Source of the DNA: Atherix ibis
Taxonomy: Eukaryota > Arthropoda > Insecta > Diptera > Athericidae
DNA: 64,000 nt
Assembly: GCA_958298945.1 (NCBI GenBank)
Contig: OY282605.1
Span: forward strand, 36,558,811 to 36,622,810
Direction: 5' to 3'
The position numbers and the translations under genes were made by a program. Of the stretch, positions 44,160 to 55,989 are shown piece after piece. Positions within the stretch are counted from its first letter, which is position 1. Each line of letters begins with the position of its first letter. The notes under the pieces were generated by a model that searched no databases, was not told where the DNA came from, and saw only the letters and a program-made list of their open reading frames with translations.

Positions 44160-46355
44160 CAATATTTACTGAGCGGGAAATGAGCCTCATGACTGAAAAA
44201 TATTTCGTGTGACACGTGGCTTCGGAAGAATAACTACCTTCACAGAACATGTGTTCAAGTTTTACTTAATGTTCGGTAATTGAAAAATCCACAATATCAA
44301 ATGGCAAATTTAATACTAAATAAAATTTATCTTAAATTATAATTTTTTGAATAACAGATTCGTCTCATTTAAAAATATGATTAATAAATTATTTTTCATT
44401 TATAATTATGAGATAGTATACATAAAAAATTTAAAAAATAAAACCGTTAATATTAATTAATATTTGTTTCTATGTTGCTTATTTTGGTATGTTTTAAATT
44501 TTTTAATTTCAAGAATGTTTTTGAAAAAAATTTTTATTAGTGTGCTGAATATATCATAAATAAAAGCATGTCCAATTTTTAAATAATTTTTAACTTTTTT
44601 AACTAATAACAATATAAAATTTTTTATTTATAATTTTAGTGAGAAAGCGACAACCACCAAACGACCTAATAGCAGACGACTCTCAAAGAAATTACGAAAA
44701 AAATATCGTTTGGAATTGCAAAAATCTGAAGTGATTAATAATAATCAATAAATTATTACTATTGTTGAATAGGTTTTTTTTTCTCTATAAATTTATAATA
44801 TAATAAAATACTTTAGTTTTAACATTGGATATTCTTAAAATATGATAAATAAGAAAAAAATGTGAAATAATAAATATTAGTGAATATGAATAAGAAATTA
44901 TTAGAAAGACAAAATTTTAAGAAAATTTATTATAATTGTAAGAAATGTAGAAGAGTTCTTACAAAAAAATCAATATAAATTATTCGAAAATGAATATTTT
45001 ATAAATATTGTAAAGATGTGGTTTCCCAAACAACAACAAAAAAAATTTATAATAATAATAATTAAAAAGAAGAACACAATAAAATTCAATATTTTATATA
45101 TGACTGTTATTATAAATTATTTTATTACTTTAGATAAAAAGGAAACTAAAAATACTTAAATAATTTAAAAAAATGTATTCTAATAATTATAATTATATAA
45201 ATTGTACTATTTTTTTAATAATATTCTTTCAACTTGACATAGAAATAGTTTGAAAATTTTTTTTTTACCTTAATTTCAAAAATTAGTTTATAATTTTTAA
45301 GTGTAGAAGTTTTTTATTTGTAATGGAAAATTGTGTAATAAAAACAAATAAAATATTGGAAAATATAAAGAAAATGGTGTATTAAAAAAATTGTGTTTAC
45401 TTTTATTATTTTTATTTTATCTATTCCTCATTTTTAGTAATTACTATTTTAGTAATAAAAATTGTAGTTATTGTGATATGAGTAAAATTATTTACCTATC
45501 ATATTTCCAATTAAGTTTTCTAAATATTCTAGAAGATTTTATCAAAAGGACAAGAACTTATTCAATATGACAGAAAGGATTTGTTTCTATTGTAGTTTAT
45601 TTCAACAAAAGCTAAAGGACAAAATCTCTGTGGATTTGCTTTAACAAATAGTAACCATAATCCATTTTTAATTGGGGTCTTTTTATGGAAAGTCTTTTTG
45701 TGGTATGTAATTATTTCGAAATTATTAACAAAAGTATTGTATATCAAAAAATAAAGCACACTATATCGTTAATACAAAAAAGGGGCAGCATCCTTACAAA
45801 TTATTTAATATTATAAATGGAATAAAACTAACGTAGTCATTATATTATTTACTATTGTAGAATTTTCGCTCATTAGAAATAATAATTTTTGGATTTGTTT
45901 TCGGTTTAACATATTTATTGTTAAAGTGTATTTTTTGAGGTATATTTTAGATAAACTATTAAAGATTCCTGATTATAATGTTCAGAGTTAATTCAGTAAT
46001 TATTTATGATAATAAAATAGACTAAGGATAATGATATTTCTATATCGTTTCGTTTAAATTGATTAGTATTATTTGGAAAGAAAAAACAAATTTATGCGTG
46101 AAATTACGCAGAAAAAATCGAATGGTTTTTGTATAATTTTGTATAATATTGCTTAAAAATTATCCCACATTTTACCATATGTGTAAAAGTTTTCATTTAT
46201 ACAAAAATATTTTTTCAATTTATTTTTATAAAATGAGTAAAAATATTAATTTAAAAACGAAAATTATTTATAAATAATTATTTTCCAATAATTTTTAATG
46301 AAAAAAATCAATATTTATAAACAATTGAGTTTTAGTATTTTTTGATGTAAGTTAA
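44160..46355. other. Extremely AT-rich DNA around one exon-like segment
   Basis: Apart from 44640-44751, no coding or transposon signal was seen. Composition is the most AT-rich of the window. Confidence 0.55.
44640..44751 (+). CDS. Candidate terminal exon (unassigned, perhaps sNPF-R)
   Basis: A less AT-rich block sits in extremely AT-rich DNA directly after an acceptor-like tttatttataattttag. It stays open for 36 codons to a TAA at 44749-44751 and encodes a very basic peptide: EKATTTKRPNSRRLSKKLRK at its start, ending QKSEVINNNQ. The first base (T) is left over, so this reading needs an upstream exon ending two bases into a codon. The weaker receptor donor at 9953/9954 ends in exactly that phase (gac aa|gt), giving TSVDN followed by EKATTT. 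A second phase, starting RKRQPPNDLIADD, is also open for 29 codons, so phase alone is not proof. The segment could belong to another gene or be an unknown repeat. Confidence 0.3.
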
Positions 46356-46359
46356 CTTT

Positions 46360-47120
46360 TTAATAGGGTTTGGCTTACTCTGAAAACTTAAAAGGATCAT
46401 TCTGTCTACCTCTTTTCTAGTCCTAAAATCATTCTAAGTAACCAAATCCAACGTACTCTCCAATATCTCTGTGATATTGGCTGGTGTTCCACAGGGAACT
46501 ATACTTGGACCCATTCTCTACAACATTTACATATCCGACATCCCAATTTGTCCCTATACCTTCTTTGCTATATACGCCGATGACATTGCTTGCCTTGTAT
46601 TTAGGGAAAATTGCCAACATGCTTGCGAATGTGTCCAATGCCAAATGCAAACCTCCAAAACTGGTTCATATTGTGGAGAATAAAAATCAATGAACGTAAA
46701 TCTTCCCAAGTAACTTTTACTCTCTGATGTAAACTATAATGGCAGAGAAACACACCGAAGTTTTTTAGGCGTACAATACTGAAACCAATATGGACTAACG
46801 AACTAGAACTCTGTAGTCCTACTAAGTCTTCCAATTCCCGTCGAATCCCATTTTTTCACTCAAAAATACTACGTACCATTGTCGATTCTAACTTTTAATG
46901 TTTGCAATACATTTATCCACCATGATCTCAAAAGTCCTTTTTGTTATTAATATTACAGTGTCTCGTTATAAAAAGTTCTATTCTCATGTCTCCAATCATA
47001 CTAATTCCCTCGTTCAAGAACTATTCTCCATTTTCTTGTACTAAAAACACCTATCGAAGACTTATCACTGGTCGCTTGATTTAGTAAAATACTGAAGCTT
47101 AACATAAACACACGCTAGCA
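46360..47120 (+). mobile_element. Jockey-like non-LTR relic
   Basis: Starts gggtttggcttactctgaaa. Plus-strand reverse transcriptase blocks LAGVPQGTILGPILYNIYIS and FAIYADDIACLVF, with the catalytic YADD preserved. Later sequence (tctcaaaagtcc...ctcgttcaag) matches the relics at 18.9/20.2 kb and 33.8 kb. Confidence 0.8.
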
Positions 47121-47129
47121 GGAGATACT

Positions 47130-47885
47130 TTGATGGATGTTAAATCTCCACAACCTTTCATGTTAATTAATAATATTATTCAAATCTGCTTATTACTATG
47201 GTTGGCAATATTGTTAGCTATTTCAACTAGCGCTTTTATTACCCATAGCTCCCTATAGTATGGAAAGGCCCTATTTGAGAAGACCACATAATGATGATTA
47301 TAGATTTTGTTGCTGTAGACTTTAATAACTGCAAAGGACATAGTATTGAGGTTGGTTGCTCAATCCGTGAATGAACATAAACCCATCCAATTGTTAGAGG
47401 GAAAGTTTACTTTAGAAGATAGGGTTCTAAATCTATCCAAGTCAGTCCCAACTATGGCCTCCCATCTGGATACGGAACAGGAGTTTGAAGGTGCAGGGGG
47501 GAAATGAAACAATTTTTTTTATAAATCACTTGCACTAAAGAACCTTGGAGATCCTTACAATGTTTGCGCGTGTGGAAAGAATAAGGAAGGATAAAGTGGG
47601 AGATTTCGGTGTACTTTACTCTTAAATAGCGGTTGATTGTAATGACTTGAAAAATGGAAAAATTGAGTAACTCAGAATATTCCACATTCGGATTGAACGG
47701 TTAAAACAATAAACCAAGAAAAGAGGATTCAGGGTAAACTGATATGCATAATTGGTGAAAGGCGTATGCCAGTAAAATAATTGTAGGGGTGGAATTTAAC
47801 TAGCTAATTTGATAAAGCAGTGGTAATGGAAAATGCGATATAAATAAATAAATACAGGAGACATTATATCAGTAATTACAAGAGG
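47130..47885. other. Non-coding DNA
   Basis: No gene recognised. Confidence 0.45.
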
Positions 47886-47887
47886 TA

Positions 47888-49007
47888 TAAGCTTAAATCC
47901 GCTATTTTTCAGTCAGAAAAACACATGTTTTTTTCATAGAAAGCAAAAACAAATTTATTCAAACTACTTGCCGACGGTAGCTACACATTTTACCCATCTC
48001 TCGGACAATTTGTGGGTACCACGCCAAAAAAATTCCTTCTCTTTCGAGGCAAACCACTCATTAAGCCATTTTCGGACGACTTCGTAAGAATCGAAGTGCT
48101 GCTCAGCAAGCGCGTGGCCCATCGGCGAAAACAAGTAATAGTCGGAAGGAGTCAGGTCTGGTGAATATGCGGGGTGGTGTAGCATCTCACAGTTAAGTGT
48201 CTTCAAGTAGTATCGGACCATTTTTGACGTGTGCGATGGAGCGTTCTCGTAGAGGAAATCAGCTTGTCATGTCTTTGTTGATAATCCATACTTTTTTCAC
48301 GCAGAGCACGGTGGAATTTGATCAGTTGTTGGTGGTAACAGTGGGCATTGACAGTTTCACCAGGTTTCAACATCTCATAGTAGACGAAACCCTGCTGATC
48401 CCATTTGAAGCACAGCATCATTTTCCGTCCGAAGCGATTTGGTCTTGGGGAAGATATTGATGGTTGGCCACGATTTCTTGCATTTAGGATTCTCGAAATA
48501 TATCCACTTTTCATCGCCTGTCACAATCCGATGAAGGAACGACTTTCGTTTTTGTCTGGAGAGCAAGGTTTTGCATGTGTTTTGGCGTCGTTAACACCAA
48601 AAAGCATTTTTTGCGATTCGGTATCGTCTTCGTCCAGAAAAACCTGCAATTGATGGTCCTCAACCTTCTAGGCGGATTTTCACGCTTCTTGTCCCACAAG
48701 TCAAAATTGCCGTCTTTCAACCGACGAAACCAATCTCCGCACGTTGTTTCCGATAAAGCCCTCATTTTTTCGAATTCGATGCGATTCGGCAGCCGATTTC
48801 TTCAAATTGGAGCAGAAAAGCAGAGCTTCTCGCATATGCCCTTTTTCTGGCACCAAAGGAAAAATGTATGTTGTTGTACGAAATTGCTGACAATGTGCAC
48901 TGATTAATGTTGACAGATGTCAAACTCATAAAAAAAGTACGGCGTGCCCATGGTAGCTTAATACGCTTACTTACGCCATCTATGACCAAATAGCGGATTT
49001 GAGCTTA
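47888..49007 (-). mobile_element. Mos1-like (mauritiana-type) mariner relic
   Basis: Inverted ends (taagcttaaatccgctattt at the left; the right end reversed taagctcaaatccgctattt) with TA at 47886-47887 and 49008-49009. Length 1120 bp. The end sequence differs from the other mariner families here. Confidence 0.85.
47964..48989 (-). pseudogene. Mos1-like mariner transposase, fragmented
   Basis: Read over at least four minus-strand frames. The N-terminal part has TTCGDWFRRLKDGNFDLWDK (helix-turn-helix end). Then come LLSRQKRKSFLHRIVTGDEKWIYF with the first catalytic Asp, PNRFGRKMMLCFKWDQQGFV, and YYEMLKPGETVNAHCYHQQL. The C-terminal part reads HPAYSPDLTPSDYYLFSPMG with the third Asp. It ends HALAEQHFDSYE, ERWVKCVATVGK. 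The HDNAPSH block with the second Asp is only faintly readable at about 48230. The FGRKMML, LKPGETVN and MGHALAEQ blocks are hallmarks of the Mos1/mauritiana group. Inactive. Confidence 0.88.
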
Positions 49008-49009
49008 TA

Positions 49010-50605
49010 TTTGGTGAACTGCAGCCTTGATGCTATCCGAAACAACTTGAATTTGATGAGGTAATCGTCTATATCGTACGTATGCCTTTTCGACAAACTC
49101 TATAAAGTTCTTTTAAAATATCGAAAGCAATAATTCTAGACTCCCTAGAGAAATGCAGAGTGTAGGTCTACTTTTAGCCTAGTTATGCCATCAAATCACC
49201 AGTGCTGATTGCGGAAATTATACTAACGGTCACTGGAGAGTCTCCTTGATTCAAGATATTTTTTTATCTGAAAATTTATCAGTGTTTCAATGAAAAAAAA
49301 AATATCTTAAATAGTCAGTTTCATAGAAGGTGTAGCAGATGTTATCCCTTTCAAAGTAGTTCTTTTAGTCAACGAGAAGCTGCAGTTATTCAATGGCGGA
49401 GGGGTTGTTTCCAATTTTTCGTAGTAGTTATATAAGACTTGAACAAGAATGATATTCATATTCTAGATTTTACTTCTTTAGATGTTATCGACAGTATAAA
49501 ATTAATGACAATTAGTTGCATTGGACAAAAATACTATAAAGGAGATGGTCATATGACAGGAGGTATTGTCATTATGGAGGGTCCAATCTGATATTAACAA
49601 CTCATTTTATGAGTCTTTCCAATATTGAAGGTCTACCTGAGGGAGGTACGTCTTTCACTGCTCGGATCTTCAAAAAAGCTTCATATAATTTCGTAAGTTA
49701 AAATCAATAAAACTTAATATTTGCTCAAAATTTTGTCATTACACTTTTTGTAATGCACTATAAAAACCCAATTTCGCTTATCATGCTCTATAGGGTCACG
49801 TAGCTATCGGACGAGGTTTAAACTTGCATTACACATCTAGAAAGGATTCACGTATAAGCTAACATGAAGTAGAGGTCGTCATTAATTTTTTGTCATTTTT
49901 TCTGGATATTTTTTAAATTTTTTCATAATTTAAAAAAATTAATTAACTTTTACCCATTAAAAAATAATTTATTTTAACTAAAGTATTCTTCATAAAATTA
50001 CCAAAATTACAGTATTTATAAAAATAGTAACAAATTGAACATTAATTTTTCCTTAAAATAAATGCAAACAAATGAATTAATTGCATTAAAATTAAACAAA
50101 ACATTTTGCTAACATAAAATATATTTTTTTCGTAAAAATTGTATATGGTATGTCACTCATTTTGAGAAAGGATTGAAAATTTCAATCAAACATTAAATTT
50201 TAAATAGCTTTAACGGCTGGTATTTTCTACTAAAACTAATGTAAATTTATTAAATTATTCACTAATTCCCTCCTTGGCATATAATTTATAATGAGAATAG
50301 ATATCAGATACTTGTACATGAAACGTAAATAGAGTGTGAATATTTTCACTTTAAGGTGTGGATAATTTATTTAATCACAAGATAAGTTTATCTTTCTGTA
50401 TAATTTTAAATAATTTAAATCATCTTCAAATTTCTGAATAAATTTATTATGTTTTTTTTTTCTGATAAGACATCCATTAAATTTATTAGTATATTTTAAT
50501 TATATAAATTTTAAAATATTTTTTCGAAATATTTTACCAATTCTTCGAGAAATATCTTTTTGGTTTTTTAAATATTGTTTTCAATATACTACTAAGAAAA
50601 ATTAT
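49010..50605. other. Non-coding DNA
   Basis: AT-rich; no gene recognised. Confidence 0.5.
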
Positions 50606-50610
50606 AGAAA

Positions 50611-51361
50611 TCTAATATATAAAAGTCAAAATATGTATGTTCGTTCGTTCGTTTGTCCACAATTCTTCTCTACGTCACTACAATACTTTTCTGAAATACC
50701 AGGCGCTCATACAAAATGCAAAACCGTGTTCTCTTTTCTACGCTGTCTTTTCTCCTCACCCCTCACCTTATTCCTCATTGCGAGACCGTGTCGTGCCGTG
50801 TCGTGATAGCCTTAGAAGAGTAGAGTAGTATAAGTATTAGAAATGTGTCATGGTTGAGTAAACAAATGGCTGGATCTAAGGCTGTGGAAGTAAGCGCTGG
50901 GTACGTGATGATTTTGTTTCTGATTTTCTGACTTTTTTATGAATGCCTGGTACTTCAGAAATGAAAATGAACTTCTAGAAAATTTAAGGAAACTCTGGAA
51001 AATTGGAAAATATAAAAATCTTCTTAAATGTTTAATGAGAGTCCATAAACTTCTACAAAATTTAAGGAAACTCTGGAAAATTGGAAAATATGAAAATCTT
51101 CTTAAATGTTTAATGAGAGTCCAGAAACTTCGAGAAAATTTAAGTAAACACAGGAAAATTTGAAAATATGAAAATCTTCTAGAATGCTTCTTGAAAGTCT
51201 GGAAACTTCTAGAAAATTTAAGGAAACTCTGGAAAATTCGAATATATTTAAGTCTTCTAAAATGCTTCATGAAATTCTGGAAACTTCTTGAAAGTTTAAG
51301 AAAACTCTAGAAAATTCGAAACAAAAAGGGACCCGGGCAACGTCGGGTACTGATCAGCTAG
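50611..51361 (+). mobile_element. Non-autonomous Helitron (DINE-1/Helentron type)
   Basis: The 5' end tctaatatataaaa begins TC after an A. The 3' end carries the short hairpin acccgggcaacgtcgggt, then actgatcagctag, followed by T: the CTAG terminus and A/T target expected for Helitrons. The 5' part has the tg.tcgttcgttcgtttgtc run and the centre holds a minisatellite; both are typical of the DINE-1 group in flies. No Rep/helicase frame is present, so it depends on proteins supplied by another element. Length 751 bp, no target duplication. Confidence 0.85.
50965..51325 (+). repeat. 78-bp minisatellite, about 4.6 copies
   Basis: The phrase aaacttctagaaaatttaag and variants begin at 50972, 51050, 51128, 51206 and 51284, exactly 78 bp apart. 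Units diverge by some substitutions. Because 78 is a multiple of 3, a 26-residue repeat appears in translation, which is not evidence of a gene. Confidence 0.92.
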
Positions 51362-51364
51362 TAG

Positions 51365-51812
51365 TTTATAAATTTGCTTCAAAATATCGCAAGAATACTA
51401 AATGTACTTAAGTACAATTAAGCGCACAAAAAAGTTGGCCCCATGGCTTCATTTCTATGATATATAATTAATTTAATGTTAAAAGTATGATTTACTTTAG
51501 TATTTACCAAGTTAAGAAAATCCATCCCAGACTTTGAATAGAAAATAATAGAATAGACAATAAGGTTAATATGCAGAAAATGTGATTTACTTATGAGACG
51601 GTAATTATTTACGCTTCAAAATGTCAGAAGTTAAACAGTTGTGGTAACGACATTCAGTTAATGAGATTTGGTGTTAATTGACAAATAATCTTTTTTTTAA
51701 TTTAAATAAATCTGATCAAAAGCTTATAAGATTTCCTTAATTTTTACACTTTTTACTATATTCTATATTTTATTTATCTTTTTCGGTTGAAATTTAGAAA
51801 AGTATTTTTGTT
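51365..51812. other. Non-coding DNA
   Basis: AT-rich; nothing recognised. Confidence 0.5.
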
Positions 51813-51815
51813 ATA

Positions 51816-52686
51816 CGAGGTCTTCAAAAAGTATTTTGAATTTTAAATTTTCGCGGGTTACGTATATTCGATGTTCGATTTTTTTATGGCGTTATGTTGG
51901 TACTCATGGATCTCACTTATGCCGACAATTGCGGCTATTTTGAATATTAAGTTAATTTTTGACAGCTGCTTTGCTTGCACGTGTTTTGGCTCCAAAATTA
52001 TGGATCAAGAAAATGTCACAGGGGCCAGATCTGGGGAATACGGGGGCTGCGGCATTATTAGTGTGTTGTTTTTGGCCAAAAATTCGCGCGCAAGCAACGA
52101 TACGTGAGCAGGGACGTTATCATGGTGCAAAAGCCAATTTCTGTTCTTCCACAAATCTGGCCGTTTCTGCTGGATTGCTTCCCGCAACTTGCGTATAACT
52201 TGCAGGTAATATGCCTTATTGACCGTTCTACCATGTGGCAAGAACTCATGATGCACCACGCCCCTGCAATCGAAGAAAACCGAAATTGCCGCTTTTGTTC
52301 GGTCTTGGCTCATGTGGCAGCTTCCATTGGGATGATTGAGCTTTGGTTTCCACACCACAACCGTAAACCCATGATTCGTCACCAGTTATGACCCTCTGAA
52401 GCAAATTTTGGTCTTCGGGGACAGAGTCCAAGAGCTCCTTAGCAATGTTAATGCGATGCTGTTTTTGGTCAACAATGGACAAAAAACGAAGACAAGCCAA
52501 AACACGTGCTTTTTATGGCGTTATATTGGTACTCATGTCTCTCACTTATACCGACAAGTTAATGGTCAAACTTGTCGGCATAAGTGAGAGACATGAGTAC
52601 CAACATAACGCCACAAAAAAATTGAAAATCGAATATGCGTAACCCGCGGAAATTCAAAATTCGCGATACTTTTTGAACAGACCACG
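51816..52686 (-). mobile_element. Mariner (DD34D), foldback-rearranged copy
   Basis: Same family as 4588-5546, with TA at 51814-51815 and 52687-52688. The left about 170 bp is an inverted copy of the transposon's 5' region. It reads gcgggttacgtatattcgat and ggcgttatgttggtactcat, the reverse of sequence at the right end. The normal 3' end of the gene is missing. Between the arms the minus strand holds LLQRVITGDESWVYGCGVET (first Asp), FFDCRGVVHHEFLPHGRTVN, LLHHDNVPAHVS (second Asp), and PPYSPDLAP where the frame breaks just before the third Asp. Confidence 0.85.
52510..52618. repeat. 51-bp-arm hairpin inside the mariner
   Basis: 52510-52560 is the reverse complement of 52568-52618 at 48 of 51 positions, with a 7-nt loop (aatggtc). 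On one strand all three differences would be G-U pairs in RNA. The arms contain ggcgttatattggtactcat and its complement, that is, mariner 5' sequence inverted on itself. Confidence 0.92.
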
Positions 52687-52689
52687 TAT

Positions 52690-53090
52690 TTTATGTTTTA
52701 TTTATCTTTTTCGATTATATCATTGAAATTTATATTCACTGATGTTTACATAATATATTTAATAAATTTGTACTTGAAAGTTTGAAGTGAGGAAAATGGT
52801 GCAGTCATCAACAAATCCACCATGTCTCCGTCCCCCTCCACAACGTAGATTCAACCGAAAGTCCTGGGTACCTGTGGAGGAAGATAGAGTTCACAGATCA
52901 ACAATACTATTAACATATTCAATTATATCCACAGACGAGGTGAATCTATTAAAGTAAGGGTGAGGCTATTAAAGTAACTAGTAACCTCCTGGACGATGCG
53001 TTGCTCTATACCCTCACTTTATATATCAGAATGCCAAGTGTTAAGGCGTATTAAAGCAACTGTTGTATTGGAGTTTCTGGGTAGACTCAA
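52690..53090. other. Non-coding DNA, possible relic
   Basis: 52795-52950 is less AT-rich than the surroundings, with no frame I can assign. Confidence 0.35.
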
Positions 53091-53099
53091 TCTTAATCG

Positions 53100-54165
53100 A
53101 AACTGGTCAAAAATCCATCTCTCCGTATCTTCATAAAGCCCGAATTACGTGTAGGATAATCAACAATAGTCTTTGCTTCGATAACTATTCTCTCCAAAAT
53201 TTAGTTAAAATCTATTATAACTACTCCCAACTCTGATAGAAATTCATCCTCTTTATAGCTAATAATTTCAACATTAGATATATATCTTTACATTCTTTCC
53301 GGCTACTTCCAAACGTTCCTTCCATATCCTGATTAGAAGCCGTCCAACTACAGGCAACTTTTTCGAAAGTGTATTTCTTTGAGCCAGTTAACTTTTCAAT
53401 TTTGCAGTTATTGAAGTAAATTTTGTAGTTATTGAGGTCAACCGAACCCTAATCCTGTAAAGGCGGCTGTTACATAAATTAATCTATACAGTTTAATCAT
53501 CTTTAGTTACAGTTAAGCCTCCATCAACTGATTGATTCTGCTTTCAACGAGATTCGACATAGCCTACTCAACAATTGTATACGTTGGGTGCCGGGGCTTG
53601 CGAAAATAATGGGAAATCAATGTACCAATCAATTTGTGGTAAAAGTTCTCCGGCATCCTGTGCTCACAGCTATCCCCAATATGCCTCATGTAGAAACATA
53701 GACTGGAGTAATAGTGAAAGCTTTTTCATTATTCAGCATCTCGTTAGCTAACTACCAACAAACCAGTCAACTCTGCATCTTTACCGAAATTCTGGGCACA
53801 AAAACTACTCAGAATTTGGATAGGGCATACTGCTCTCACCCATAACTTTATTTTTCGAAAACACACCTGGCCTATCTGGTAATCCTGTGGCGTTCTACTA
53901 ACTATTCTACACATTTTAAGCAAACTACGAATTTCTTTCCGAGCAAGTTTCCTCCGATTGTGGAGCTTCTAGATCCAATAATTTTCAATTTCCAATAATT
54001 CTAGATCCAATAATTTTCAATTTTCAAAGATTTTTAATCTTATCAAACATTCATGCTGTAGAAAATTTAACTAACTCTAATTGTAGTCGCCAGATGGCAT
54101 CACAGTCGTGGTGCCATGAAAATGGCTCCTAGCTGATATCTAAGGGACCTTACAAACAAAAAAAT
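53100..54165 (+). mobile_element. 3' part of a non-LTR relic
   Basis: Shares a series of blocks with 20785-21125 (ctactcagaatt, gagcttctaga) and ends in an A-rich tail with repeated acaaa. The reading frame is decayed. The stretch ctagatccaataattttcaa is duplicated locally at about 53969 and 53999. Confidence 0.45.
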
Positions 54166-54169
54166 AAAC

Positions 54170-54960
54170 AAAACTATTTCTAAGCTTGGAAGAGCATTTA
54201 CATTAAATAAATTATTTTACGTTGGAATTAATCAGAATTATTTCAGTCTAAAAAATTCCGTAAAAATTTTAGCAAAAAATCAGAAAAATAAATTTCGATA
54301 AACAATTATTTTTATGTATAAAATATTATATGTTAAAAAAATATAACATTTTTAAAGTAAACACATAATTTATGATATTATAAGACTATGAAAATTTTAT
54401 TAACCAATAAATTGAAAATATTTAGTTAATTTTTTAAATATTTTCCATTTAATGGTTGATAAAATATTGGCAAAGAATATTTTAGTTTTATTATTGGAAT
54501 CTGTTAACTTAATTTTTATTTATAGTATGTTAGTGCCTATGTTATTACGTGTCCAACTAAATATATATTGTATTTTAGTGGAATTTTTATGAATAAAGGA
54601 TTACATTTTAATGGATGAAGAAAAAATTAAATAAATAAAATTTTTATTACTCTGCTTTTAAAAATACGATAATAATTTTTTTAATAGCTTTTTGCCGATA
54701 ACGTAGCTACATTATTTTAATCTAAAGAAATTTACAAGAATTTTTCGGTTTCGCTTAATTTTATTTGATTAAAAGTAGATTTTTATCGATATCTATAAGT
54801 ACTTATATTTTTTCCATAATAAAGTGGAAGTAAACCCCTCACAATAATAGAAAAAACTTATTTGATGAGTGGATTATGATGATAGAATAAACGGAAATAA
54901 TATTTTTGATAATGGGTAATATACACATCGATTGGTATTGGAACATTTCTTTCAAAATTC
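54170..54960. other. AT-rich non-coding DNA
   Basis: No gene recognised. Confidence 0.5.
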
Positions 54961-54969
54961 AGTTCCATA

Positions 54970-55925
54970 AGTCCAAATAGGGCATATTAAAAGTCTTTTA
55001 AGTGCTTAAAGTAGATTCTAATCATCAATTTGGCTTTAGAAGTGAACACTCCACTGTCCAGCAGCTTAGAACTTCGACCGAGTATACTATTCTGAGCTTC
55101 TTTGAATGCCTAAAAGCATCCTTTCTATCTCTTACTTTCTTATAATTAAATCATACCTCTCGGAGCTTTATTTTCAAGTGGTTGAGAATGCATAACATTC
55201 TGAGATATCGCCTATTGGAGTAGGCGTTCCTCAAGGTAGTTTTCTAGGTCCTGTATTATACAATATATATACTTATGATATTCCAACGAACACTGCCATC
55301 CTAGTTCATCATCAAAATCCTATCATGGCATACACTATCCGGTAAACCTAAATAAACACCCTTCAAAAATGGTTCGAAAAGTGAGAAATGAAAGTAAACG
55401 AACAAAAATGTGTACATATCACTTTTACTCTTCGTTACGAACATCCCCTTCTATAACCTTGAACGGCAATATTATTCGGAATTTAACGGACAATACAAAG
55501 AGCTGCTGTGATCCTGAGATGCAAAATCAAATCTAACAATCGATAGCAAATTTCTACTTTTCAATACAGTACTGAAACCAACCTGGACATACGGACTTGA
55601 ACTTTGGGGTTTGACGACCCATTCCAACTACCTCCGAATCCAATAACTACGTAAAATCGTCAATGTCCCATACTATATACGTTATATTATTATCCACTGG
55701 GTATAACCCGTTACAAAACATTTCATTCCCGTCTAAGTTACTATTATAATCGTTTTGTTAAAGGGCTCTTCTCAACTACCCTCACAATAAACACCTAACG
55801 ACGTCTTAAAAAGCAATAGCCTCGCCACCTCTTAATCTCTTAAAATAATCACAACATGCAGAGAAATATTGACGGATGTTTTCTCTTTTATCATACTTTC
55901 CCATCAATGTGTCTGTTAAAAAATA
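54970..55925 (+). mobile_element. Jockey-like non-LTR relic
   Basis: Plus-strand blocks in order: HQFGFRSEHSTVQQLR at about 55027, GVGVPQGSFLGPVLYNIYTY at about 55210, and thumb-region VLKPTWTYGLELWGL at about 55565. The 3' end (catcaatgtgtctgtt) is shared with the relic at 36060-36780. Many stops. Confidence 0.75.
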
Positions 55926-55989
55926 TTTAGTTGCAGATATAAAAAAATGGGTTCTAGGTTAATTTCTTATCTAGATGAAGTCCTAAATA

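Noticed and set aside
44160..46355. Centromeric or satellite DNA because of extreme AT content
   Set aside because: No periodic unit was seen. The region is low-complexity but not tandemly repeated.
50848..51270. A 140-codon minus-strand frame with a 26-residue repeat that looks like a repeat protein
   Set aside because: The 78-bp minisatellite of the Helitron is a multiple of three, so any open frame is automatically periodic. There is no start context, family match or splice signal.
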